A stretch of 5,334 nucleotides of DNA, from contig JAQGKJ010000534.1 of assembly GCA_028290165.1 (NCBI GenBank), forward strand, positions 1-5,334, given 5' to 3'. The position numbers and the translations under genes were made by a program. Each line of letters starts with the position of its first letter. The first letter of the stretch is position 1. Below the pieces are notes generated by a model, which saw only the letters and a list, made by a program, of their open reading frames with translations, made no database searches and had not been told where the DNA came from. The stretch comes from Bradyrhizobium sp. (GTDB taxonomy: Bacteria > Pseudomonadota > Alphaproteobacteria > Rhizobiales > Xanthobacteraceae). Below are positions 1 to 4,889 of this stretch, piece after piece.

Positions 1-558
1 GACGACGAGAAACACGAGGGTCTTGAACGTGAACGGCGCAAAAATCAGACCGAGCGCCACCACCGTCCCAAGGTCGGTGACGAAACACGCGGCGAGGACC
101 GTCTTTCCATATTCCGTTCTGTTGAAGCCGAATTCGAGCATCACCGCGTAAACGACGGCTACCGAGGTCGTCGACATGGCGACGCCCGCGAGCCAACTCG
201 GCATCGGCTCCCAGCCAAGCACGTAATATGCGGCAGCGGCGCATCCCAGGAATGGAAGGAAAAAGCTCGCGAGACCGACCGCCGCGGCCTCCTTCCACTT
301 CAACTTGAATACGGCGGGATCGAGTTCGGCGCCCGCAAGGAACGTCAATACGATCGCGCCTGTGCCCGACAGGAACTTGACCCATGATTCATCGGTGCCA
401 AGGACGCCTTGGCCGATGACCGCGCCGATGATCAATTGTGCGATGGTTCCAACGACGATCTCTGAAAGGGCGGTCGATACCCGAAACCAGATGGACAACA
501 GGCTCGCAACCAACGCGAGGCCGAGCCACAAAGCCGCCAACGCCCAGACGCTTGTCAT
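1..558 (-). CDS. CPA2-type cation/proton antiporter, fluoride-riboswitch controlled (partial, runs off left edge)
   Basis: Reading leftwards from the ATG at 558-556, the frame stays open to the window edge and gives 186 N-terminal residues. The protein is an inner-membrane antiporter of the monovalent cation:proton antiporter-2 type (KefB/NapA/NhaS3-like). The sequence alternates hydrophobic helices with short loops. Visible family landmarks are SEIVVGTIAQLIIGAVIG at about 32-49, FLAGAEL at 73-79, STTSVAVVYAVM at about 129-140 and VTDLGT at 160-165. The last one matches the unwound ion-site helix; it carries TD rather than the paired DD of electrogenic members, so D162 is the likely ion-binding acid. 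Residues 37-54 also resemble the family's helix 2. The start is preceded by six Gs (563-568) four bases upstream and overlaps the stop of a leader ORF (ATGA). A fluoride aptamer upstream links it to fluoride tolerance, probably by ion or proton balance; the exchanged ion cannot be read from the sequence. The C-terminal half and any RCK/TrkA domain lie outside the window. Confidence 0.88.
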   Translation of the reverse strand, partial: MTSVWALAALWLGLALVASLLSIWFRVSTALSEIVVGTIAQLIIGAVIGQGVLGTDESWVKFLSGTGAIVLTFLAGAELDPAVFKLKWKEAAAVGLASFFLPFLGCAAAAYYVLGWEPMPSWLAGVAMSTTSVAVVYAVMLEFGFNRTEYGKTVLAACFVTDLGTVVALGLIFAPFTFKTLVFLVV

Positions 559-644
559 GTTGCCCCCCGGATCGGGAAGGACTGGCCGGGGATTTTTTTG
601 CTAAGTAGCGACCCGGCAAGGGCCGGCAGGCGATGGCTGCACAT
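555..644 (-). CDS. 29-aa leader ORF between fluoride riboswitch and antiporter
   Basis: A 29-codon ORF begins with ATG at 644-642 and ends with TGA at 557-555. The stop overlaps the antiporter ATG (558-556) in an ATGA arrangement, the classic geometry for translational coupling. It has the best ribosome site in the area: AGGAG at 655-651, six bases before the ATG. That AGGAG is the 3' arm of the hairpin that competes with the fluoride aptamer. The peptide begins MCSHRLPALAGSLLSKK, is basic and resembles nothing I recognise. I infer that its translation, more than its product, matters: ribosomes crossing it would melt the hairpin at 565-591 that covers the antiporter ribosome site. Codons 16-17 lie in a run of seven As (593-599). 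Being short, it could be chance; the ribosome site and the ATGA overlap argue against that. Confidence 0.55.
   Translation of the reverse strand: MCSHRLPALAGSLLSKKIPGQSFPIRGAT
565..591 (-). promoter_or_regulatory. GC hairpin covering the antiporter ribosome binding site
   Basis: On the minus strand CCCCGG (591-586) can pair with CCGGGG (570-565) across a 15-base loop. The 3' arm takes in most of the six-G stretch (568-563) that is the only ribosome-site candidate for the antiporter. The whole hairpin lies within the 29-aa ORF, so a translating ribosome would open it. Read on the plus strand the same stem is followed by A and seven Ts (593-599), so it also looks like a plus-strand terminator, but no plus-strand gene precedes it. 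Confidence 0.4.
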
Positions 645-650
645 AATAGT

Positions 651-717
651 CTCCTGCTCGCGCAAACGCGTTGCAGGAGTCATCAGCCTAATGGCGGTTT
701 TGGGGGACTCCATCCCC
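651..717 (-). promoter_or_regulatory. Fluoride riboswitch (crcB RNA) with expression platform
   Basis: The minus strand from 717 to about 672 matches the crcB/fluoride aptamer consensus. It starts GGGGATGGAGTCCCCC (717-702): a GGGG/CCCC stem around a loop that contains GGAG (711-708). AAAACC follows, then a GCC-ATTA-GGC hairpin, then TGATGACTCCTGC. In this family the CTCC (679-676) pairs with the loop GGAG as a pseudoknot that forms with fluoride. Here CTCCTGC (679-673) is also a perfect 7-bp complement of GCAGGAG (657-651), across a 15-base loop. Only one partner can be used at a time. The 3' arm contains the AGGAG ribosome site of the 29-aa ORF and no T-run follows, so control looks translational. 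Fluoride binding would free the ribosome site, an ON switch as is usual for this class. Confidence 0.93.
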
Positions 718-731
718 GTAATCGATGGGTA

Positions 732-759
732 ATCCTACCCCAGTGGCAAACAATGACAA
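732..759 (-). promoter_or_regulatory. Sigma-70-like promoter for riboswitch-antiporter transcript
   Basis: On the minus strand a -35-like TTGTCA (759-754, five of six consensus bases) is followed after 16 bases by TAGGAT (737-732, four of six). A start about seven bases downstream would fall a few bases before the aptamer at 717. That is where riboswitch transcripts normally begin, and it makes the antiporter a transcription unit separate from DUF190 and crcB. Confidence 0.5.
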
Positions 760-800
760 GCCTGAATGGTTCCGGCCGGACTGAGCGCACGCGATCAGGC
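760..800 (-). terminator. Weak terminator-like inverted repeat after the DUF190 gene
   Basis: On the minus strand GCCTGA (800-795, which includes the DUF190 stop codon) can pair with TCAGGC (765-760). The interior holds a perfect 10-bp palindrome, TCCGGCCGGA (771-780). A T-rich but interrupted stretch, TTGTCATTGTTT, follows. The stem is short and the loop is long, so termination here is only possible, not clear. The T-rich stretch overlaps the putative antiporter -35 box. Confidence 0.25.
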
Positions 801-1136
801 TGTGCCTTTCGCCCCGTATTGAAGAACCTGCACCTTTTCGAGAGTGATGAGGCCGCTGGTCATCATTCCATCCAGCGTCGGCAAGAAGCCATTGATCTTG
901 TCCTCGCTATCGACAATCTCGATGACCAGGGGCAGGTCTTCCGAAAGGCGCAGGATCTTGGTGGTGTGAAGCCGGCTGGATGCGCCGAAACCCATCGGAC
1001 CACGCAGAACGGTGGCGCCGGCCAGGTGCAACTCACGTGCTTTGAGCACGATCGCCTCGTGCAGCGGCGATCCGCCGAACTTGTCATCTTCGCCGATGAA
1101 AATGCGGAGCAGTAGCGCCTGTCTCGGGATTTGCAT
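795..1136 (-). CDS. DUF190 family protein (PII-like fold), fluoride-cluster associated
   Basis: The 113-residue product begins MQIPRQALLLRIFIGEDD. It shows the DUF190 (Pfam family of PII-like proteins) pattern throughout: RIFIGEDDKFGGSPLHEAIV at about 11-30, AGATVLRGPMGFG in the middle, then LRLSEDLPLVIEIVD and GLITLEKVQVLQY near the end. This covers the family's full usual length. I chose the ATG at 1136-1134 because GGGAG sits eight bases upstream; an in-frame ATG at 1190 would run back into crcB. Members often lie beside crcB genes, which matches the context, and structures in the family show a small PII/ferredoxin-like fold. The biochemical role is unknown. A regulatory or accessory partner for the CrcB channels is a reasonable guess but rests on gene proximity alone. 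It starts two bases after the stop of the second crcB, and its ribosome site lies within that gene's last codons, so the two are almost certainly co-transcribed and translationally coupled. Confidence 0.88.
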   Translation of the reverse strand: MQIPRQALLLRIFIGEDDKFGGSPLHEAIVLKARELHLAGATVLRGPMGFGASSRLHTTKILRLSEDLPLVIEIVDSEDKINGFLPTLDGMMTSGLITLEKVQVLQYGAKGTA

Positions 1137-1138
1137 CG

Positions 1139-1558
1139 TTAGCTCCCTTTCAAACGATTGAGGCGGCTTGCCAGCGCATAGCCCAGCCACACGGCCACGA
1201 GCCAGGTCACGATTGAGACCGCGATATTCAGAAACGCGGTCTGCGCCATCCCGCCTTCCAGCAGCCTGAATGTTTCCAGGCTAAACGTCGAGAAGGTTGT
1301 ATAGCCCCCGCAAAAGCCGGTCGTTACAAACTGCCGCTGTCGTGCGCTTGCGAACAATCGTCCGTCAGGGCCGCTGAGGGTGCTGTAAAATCCGATAATG
1401 AAAGAGCCGGTAACGTTGACGAACAGGGTTGCCCACGGAAACCCGGGAATCAACTGGAAGAGCAGCGACAAAAGATAGCGCGCAACGCCCCCCAACACAC
1501 TGCCGGCTGCAATGTATCCATATAGGATCACGCTATTCCACGCACCGCTTGCCGCCAT
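1139..1558 (-). CDS. crcB: CrcB/Fluc fluoride channel subunit, downstream copy
   Basis: The 139-residue protein has four predicted membrane helices and exports fluoride passively across the inner membrane as a dual-topology dimer. Signature features are all present: GGVARY at 23-28, FPWATLFVNVTGS at 40-52 with the pore asparagine at N48, and TGFCGGYTTFSTFS at 80-93 with both Phe-box residues, F89 and F92. Positive residues gather in the helix 2-3 loop (R67, R73, R75) and the C-tail (R132, R135, K137). The helix 3-4 loop is near neutral, so the positive-inside rule favours N and C termini in the cytoplasm. The ATG at 1558-1556 has no strong ribosome site and lies ten bases after the stop of the upstream crcB, suggesting coupling. 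A GTG at codon 10 is an alternative start. The stop is followed after two bases by the DUF190 gene. Confidence 0.95.
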   Translation of the reverse strand: MAASGAWNSVILYGYIAAGSVLGGVARYLLSLLFQLIPGFPWATLFVNVTGSFIIGFYSTLSGPDGRLFASARQRQFVTTGFCGGYTTFSTFSLETFRLLEGGMAQTAFLNIAVSIVTWLVAVWLGYALASRLNRLKGS

Positions 1559-1568
1559 CGACCAAAAC

Positions 1569-1955
1569 TCATTTTAGCAGATTGACCAACGCAAAACCCA
1601 CCGCAACGGCTCCAATTGATAGCGCTACGGAAATGGCCACATAGCCAACTGCGCGGCCGTTCTCTCCGTCTCTTGCCAGCGAGAGCGTCTGCAAACTGAA
1701 AGAGGAGACGGTCGTGTAACAACCCAAAAATCCCGTCACGGCGAACAGCCAGGGATTCGACGAGGCAAACAGCGACGCGCTGTCTCTAGCCAACGCTCCG
1801 AAAATACCGATCAGGAAAGCGCCACTGACATTGACCGACAGCGTGCCCCAGGGAAAAGTCTCGCCCACCCGTCTGGCGACTATCCCGGAAAGAAAATAGC
1901 GCGCAGTGCCTCCCAGCGCGCTGCCCAAGACAACATAGATCAATCCACTTACCAC
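1569..1955 (-). CDS. crcB: CrcB/Fluc fluoride channel subunit, upstream copy, altered Phe box
   Basis: The 128-residue, four-helix protein belongs to the same fluoride channel family: GGTARY at 15-20, FPWGTLSVNVSG at 34-45 with pore N42, and TGFLGCYTTVSSFS at 74-87. Compared with its neighbour the Phe box is changed: V83 replaces the first phenylalanine while F86 is kept, and the usual GG is GC. Charged residues are spread differently: R28, R29, R95 and R100 flank the helix 1-2 and 3-4 loops, and only R57 and the terminal K lie on the other side. This is opposite to the downstream copy, as expected if the two form an antiparallel heterodimer like other tandem CrcB pairs. The start is a GTG at 1955-1953 without a clear ribosome site. 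It overlaps the end of a small upstream frame (stop at 1951-1949), so coupling could drive initiation. It is the first complete channel gene of the operon. Confidence 0.93.
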   Translation of the reverse strand: MVSGLIYVVLGSALGGTARYFLSGIVARRVGETFPWGTLSVNVSGAFLIGIFGALARDSASLFASSNPWLFAVTGFLGCYTTVSSFSLQTLSLARDGENGRAVGYVAISVALSIGAVAVGFALVNLLK

Positions 1956-2086
1956 GTGCGAAGGTGTTCGTGGAGCTTTGGGCAGAGGCGATATTGCATG
2001 TCTTTTTGCTCCAGATCGATGCTTGCCACGATCATATGCAGTATAGCAACTCCCAGGCCAGCGGCCGGCCGGTCGCCGGAATGCAT
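1949..2086 (-). CDS. Small leader ORF(s) overlapping the crcB start, unknown
   Basis: One frame is open from an ATG at 2086 to a TAA at 1951-1949, giving 45 residues at most. Internal in-frame ATGs at 2035 (28 aa) and 1999 (16 aa, MQYRLCPKLHEHLRTW) are alternatives. The 1999 start is best supported: GGAG sits nine bases upstream and it lies downstream of the predicted promoter. The stop falls inside the first codons of the upstream crcB, whose GTG start lacks a ribosome site, so reinitiation or coupling is plausible. The inverted repeat TGGAGC (2013-2008) / GCTCCA (1976-1971) could hide that ribosome site. I do not recognise the peptide. Chance openness over so short a stretch is a real possibility. 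Confidence 0.3.
   Translation of the reverse strand: MHSGDRPAAGLGVAILHMIVASIDLEQKDMQYRLCPKLHEHLRTW
2040..2048 (-). promoter_or_regulatory. Extended -10 promoter candidate for the crcB-crcB-DUF190 operon
   Basis: On the minus strand TGCTATACT (2048-2040) gives a five-of-six -10 hexamer (TATACT) with an upstream TG, the extended -10 pattern that tolerates a poor -35. The position 17 bases upstream is GC-rich and does not resemble a -35. Transcription would begin near 2033, leaving a leader of about 80 bases before crcB. That leader contains no fluoride aptamer motif. Confidence 0.35.
2058..2079 (-). terminator. GC-rich imperfect palindrome downstream of moeA
   Basis: The 22 bases form an imperfect palindrome of 11-base arms (CCGGCGACCGG against CCGGCCGCTGG on the minus strand). 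It has one mismatch and one G-U pair, and the innermost four bases would form the loop. It begins about 34 bases past the moeA stop. No T-run follows, so it is not a typical intrinsic terminator. It could still end or stabilise the mobB-moeA transcript, and it lies where the -35 box of the crcB promoter would be. Confidence 0.3.
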
Positions 2087-2088
2087 GC

Positions 2089-2130
2089 GCTTCACGTCAG
2101 GCTGGCATAGCTTCACGTCAGGCTGGCATA
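2089..2130. repeat. Perfect 21-bp tandem duplication at the moeA stop codon
   Basis: Two identical 21-base copies lie head to tail at 2089-2109 and 2110-2130; the next three bases (2131-2133) repeat the unit's start. On the minus strand each copy reads as six codons plus stop (S-Y-A-S-L-T-TGA). moeA stops in the first copy met (TGA at 2115-2113) and a second, in-frame identical tail follows. The exact identity points to a recent slippage or junction event. Confidence 0.97.
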
Positions 2131-3369
2131 GCTGAGAAACCCGACGACCTGGCCCGGGTGGACCTGCGTAACCTCTTCGACGAGTTCGACCAGCCCGTCG
2201 GTGTCGACCAGCGAGGACAATAGCCCCGCGCCCTCGCGCGGAAATTTTGTCGCTTCGAGCGTGCCGTCGGCGCCTTTGCGCAGATTGACCCGGACATATT
2301 CGCGGCGGGCGATTTTCTTCTTGTAGGCGAAGGCGGCGCGGACCGGCATCGGAACCAGCGGCTGTTGGCTGGCGCCGGCCAGCGCCAGCACGGTTGGGCG
2401 CACCACATGGACGAAAGTGACAAAACTCGCCACCGGATTTCCCGGTAGTCCAATGAACGGCGTGCCGCCGATGATCCCCATCGCGACCGGCCGGCCCGGC
2501 TTGATCGCCATGCGCCAGAGCACCAGCGACCCCACGCTTTCGACGCTGGCCTTGACGTGGTCCTCTTCGCCGGTCGAAACGCCGCCGCTGGTCAGGATCA
2601 GATCGTGGCCGTCCGCCACTTTCTTCAGGCCATCGGCCAGCGAAGCGCGATCGTCGCGCAAGATGCCGAGATCGCTGACCGCGCAGCCAAGGCGCTTGAG
2701 CATCGCTGTCAGCATGAAGCGGTTGGAGTCGAATAATTGCGCGCCGGCGCGAACAGCGCCGGGCGATACCAGTTCGTTGCCGGTCGAGAATACCGCGACG
2801 CGGATCCGCCGGCGCACGTCAACATGGGTCAGGCCGAACGCAGCCGCGAGCGCGACATCCTGCGGCCGCAGGCGCTGGCCAGTGGCGAGCGCGGAAGACC
2901 CGACCGGAATATCCTCGCCCGCGGGGCGCACATTGGCGCCGGGTTTTAGGCCCGCCGGGAGAACAACCCTGCCCTCTTCATCGATCCGGACGTCCTCCTG
3001 CATGAACACCGTGTCGGCGCCATCAGGCATCGGTGCGCCGGTAAAAATCCGCACGGCGTGGCCCGGCTGCAGCGCTTCGCGCGGCGACGCGCCGGCCTGA
3101 ACCCGCCCCGTCACGGCAAAGGCGGCTTCCCCTGCCAGCGGAAGGTCGCGGCTCGCCACGGCATAGCCATCGACGGCGGAATTGGTGAAGGGCGGCAACG
3201 GCAAGGACGCTGAAATATCGGCGGCAAGAATGCGCCCGTCGGCCTCGGCGAGCGCCACGGTCTCGACGTCCCGCACCGGCGTCACCCGCGCGGCGATGAT
3301 GTGGACTGCTTCATCGACCGACATCATCGGCCCGCCGAAGGCAAAGCAATCGTCGGACAGTTGCGCCAT
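2113..3369 (-). CDS. moeA: Molybdopterin molybdotransferase MoeA
   Basis: The 418-residue cytoplasmic enzyme inserts molybdate into adenylylated molybdopterin to make Mo-molybdopterin. Its length and domain order fit MoeA. NSAVDGYAV (63-71, with D67) is in the N-terminal region, and FTGAPMPDGADTVFMQED (109-126) is in domain II. The MoCF-binding domain runs from FSTGNELVSPG (194-204) through LFDSN (212-216), SGGVSTGEEDH (261-271) and KPGRPVAMG (290-298) to LPGNPVAS (308-315). A beta-rich C-terminal domain follows (about 335-418). The start MAQLSDDCFAFGG is a form I associate with alphaproteobacterial MoeA. The ATG lies one base after the mobB stop (TAG-C-ATG) and has only a weak ribosome site, so coupling to mobB is expected. 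The extreme C-terminus (SYASLT) and its stop lie in a tandem duplication; protein function should be unaffected. GC is high, as in mobB and fdhD. Confidence 0.96.
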   Translation of the reverse strand: MAQLSDDCFAFGGPMMSVDEAVHIIAARVTPVRDVETVALAEADGRILAADISASLPLPPFTNSAVDGYAVASRDLPLAGEAAFAVTGRVQAGASPREALQPGHAVRIFTGAPMPDGADTVFMQEDVRIDEEGRVVLPAGLKPGANVRPAGEDIPVGSSALATGQRLRPQDVALAAAFGLTHVDVRRRIRVAVFSTGNELVSPGAVRAGAQLFDSNRFMLTAMLKRLGCAVSDLGILRDDRASLADGLKKVADGHDLILTSGGVSTGEEDHVKASVESVGSLVLWRMAIKPGRPVAMGIIGGTPFIGLPGNPVASFVTFVHVVRPTVLALAGASQQPLVPMPVRAAFAYKKKIARREYVRVNLRKGADGTLEATKFPREGAGLLSSLVDTDGLVELVEEVTQVHPGQVVGFLSYASLT

Positions 3370-3370
3370 G

Positions 3371-3904
3371 CTACGTCTCAGGTTCGCTTGCGCTTCGCGC
3401 CAGCACGTCCTCGACCGGTATCGCGGACCGCTGCATCATAGCGGCGATGGCCGGGATGTCATCGAGATGGGCCACCGGCAGCGCGGTTTCAACGGCGCCG
3501 TCGGTCGCAATGCCTGATATGGCAGGGTCGTCCGGGAACAAGAACGGCTTGCCGTTGGCCAGCCGATGCACCTCGATCTTGCGATGCGGCTCGGACTTGA
3601 AGCCCTCGACGACGACAAGATCGACCCGCGACATCTTCTGAAGCAATTCCGGCAGCCGCGGCTCGGCGGCGCCGCGCAATTCATGCATCAGGGCCCAGCG
3701 CGCGGCCGAAGACACCAGTACCTCCGTGGCGCCCGACTGCCGGTGCACCCAGGAATCCTTGCCCGGCACGTCCACGTCGAAACTATGGTGGGCGTGCTTG
3801 ATCACGGAGACGCGAAGGCCCTCTTGAAGAAAATGCGGGATAATACGCGCCAGCAGCGTGGTCTTGCCGGCGCCGCTCCACCCCGCCAGCCCAATCACTT
3901 TCAT
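3371..3904 (-). CDS. mobB: Molybdopterin-guanine dinucleotide biosynthesis adaptor MobB
   Basis: The 177-residue P-loop GTPase is thought to help MobA attach GMP to Mo-molybdopterin by binding GTP and the MobA partner. The Walker A motif GWSGAGKTT is at 8-16. IKHAHHSFDVDVPGKDSW at 35-52 and HRQSGATEVLVSS at 54-66 are typical MobB conserved blocks, and VVVEGFK at 97-103 is the Walker B-like strand. The length matches the family and no domain is missing. The ATG at 3904-3902 is preceded by GGAG six bases upstream (3914-3911). It is the first gene of a two-gene operon with moeA and is transcribed away from fdhD-mobA, so the MobA and MobB partners are split between divergent transcripts. Confidence 0.95.
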   Translation of the reverse strand: MKVIGLAGWSGAGKTTLLARIIPHFLQEGLRVSVIKHAHHSFDVDVPGKDSWVHRQSGATEVLVSSAARWALMHELRGAAEPRLPELLQKMSRVDLVVVEGFKSEPHRKIEVHRLANGKPFLFPDDPAISGIATDGAVETALPVAHLDDIPAIAAMMQRSAIPVEDVLARSASEPET

Positions 3905-3995
3905 CCTGTTCTCCGAGCCGCCGGCGGAACCGGGCTATGTTTTGCCTAGTGGTGCTTTATATCGGCTAACATCCAATGTCATGCTAGCCTGCCAA
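3905..3995. promoter_or_regulatory. Divergent promoter region between mobB and fdhD
   Basis: About 91 bases separate the divergent starts and must hold both promoters. The left part is GC-rich with the palindrome CCGCCGGCGG (3918-3927). The right part has an AT-rich core, GCTTTATATCGG (3954-3965), that reads TATAAA on the minus strand, a plausible -10 for mobB. I found no convincing -35 for either direction and no recognisable operator or molybdate-responsive motif. Confidence 0.45.
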
Positions 3996-4889
3996 ATGAT
4001 GATGAAGATCGACAAAGCCCCGGTCCCACTGATTGTCCCGAATCCGCACGATCCGCGGCTGACCGAACGCGTCGCCGGGACCGATCAGACCGGCGCCGCG
4101 GTCGAGATCAACGTCCCGGTGGAGCGGCCACTGACGCTGTATCTGAACGCGCAGGAGATCGTCACCATGATGACGATCGGCGATTATCCGGAGTATCTGG
4201 CGCTCGGTTATCTGCTCAACCAGAACATGCTGAAATATGACGACGTCGTCACCGAGGTCGAATATGACGACGATCTGCAGGTGGTGGTGGTGCGCACCGA
4301 GCACCACACCAATTTCGAACAGAAATTGAAAAAGCGCACGCAGACCTCGGGCTGCGCGCAAGGCACGGCGTTCGGCGACCTGCTGGAAGCCGTGGAAAGC
4401 GTCGCGCTGCCCAAGGCGGAACTGCGGACATCCTGGCTTTATCAAATGACTCACGCGATCAACACCCTGCCTTCGCTCTACCTCGAGGCCGGCGCGATCC
4501 ACGGCTGCGTGCTGTGCAAGGAAGGCACGCCGGTCTGCTACACCGAAGACGTCGGCCGCCACAACGCCGTCGACAAGATCGCAGGCTGGATCTACCGCCA
4601 CGGCGTCGATCCCGCCGACAAGATTCTCTACACCACGGGAAGGCTGACTTCCGAGATGGTGATCAAGACGGTGCGGATGGGGATTCCTATCCTGGTTTCG
4701 CGGTCGGGTTTCACCGCCTGGGGCGTCGATCTGGCGCGGCAGGTCGGATTGACGCTGGTGGGACGCACGCGCGGAAAACGGTTCATCGCGCTGTCGGGCC
4801 AGGAGCGCATCATCTACGACCAGAACCTTGCTTTCGTCGAAGAGGAATCCGCCCGGCACAAGCGCAAGGGCGGCGAACGTGACGACTGA
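3996..4889 (+). CDS. fdhD: FdhD sulfurtransferase for formate dehydrogenase cofactor
   Basis: The product (297 residues from the ATG at 3996) belongs to the FdhD family. E. coli FdhD carries sulfur from IscS to bis-MGD before the cofactor enters formate dehydrogenase. Conserved parts seen are [20 protein letters not shown] near the N-terminus, the TSGC block at residues 117-120, HGCVLCKEG (169-177), [11 protein letters not shown] (about 184-194) and [13 protein letters not shown]120 aligns with E. coli C121, but the residue three further on is glycine, so the familiar CxxC is not there; a CxxC appears instead at C171/C174. Four ATGs (3981, 3996, 3999, 4002) compete and none has a strong ribosome site. 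The longer open frame from 3858 overlaps mobB and is unlikely. The stop overlaps the mobA start by 11 bases. Identity is certain; the start is not. Confidence 0.94.
   Translation: MMMKIDKAPVPLIVPNPHDPRLTERVAGTDQTGAAVEINVPVERPLTLYLNAQEIVTMMTIGDYPEYLALGYLLNQNMLKYDDVVTEVEYDDDLQVVVVRTEHHTNFEQKLKKRTQTSGCAQGTAFGDLLEAVESVALPKAELRTSWLYQMTHAINTLPSLYLEAGAIHGCVLCKEGTPVCYTEDVGRHNAVDKIAGWIYRHGVDPADKILYTTGRLTSEMVIKTVRMGIPILVSRSGFTAWGVDLARQVGLTLVGRTRGKRFIALSGQERIIYDQNLAFVEEESARHKRKGGERDD

Noticed and set aside
563..599. Plus-strand intrinsic terminator (GC stem followed by seven Ts)
   Set aside because: The structure is convincing in form, but no plus-strand gene lies upstream in the window for it to end. 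The minus-strand reading, a hairpin over the antiporter ribosome site, fits the context better.
389..619. 76-codon minus-strand frame overlapping the antiporter start
   Set aside because: It is a different frame from the hydrophobic antiporter, its product is Arg/His-rich without family features, and the antiporter frame has clear transporter motifs.
633..1115. 160-codon plus-strand open frame
   Set aside because: It lies opposite the DUF190 gene and the riboswitch leader. Its product resembles no family and it has no ribosome site; it is an antisense shadow.
2417..3100. 227-codon plus-strand open frame opposite moeA
   Set aside because: Shadow of moeA, rich in Ser/Arg/Pro as expected from the complement, with no recognisable domain.
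3858..3995. N-terminal extension of fdhD back to the ATG at 3858
   Set aside because: It would overlap mobB on the other strand and consume the divergent promoter region. FdhD homology begins only after about 4020, and ATGs at 3981-4002 suffice.
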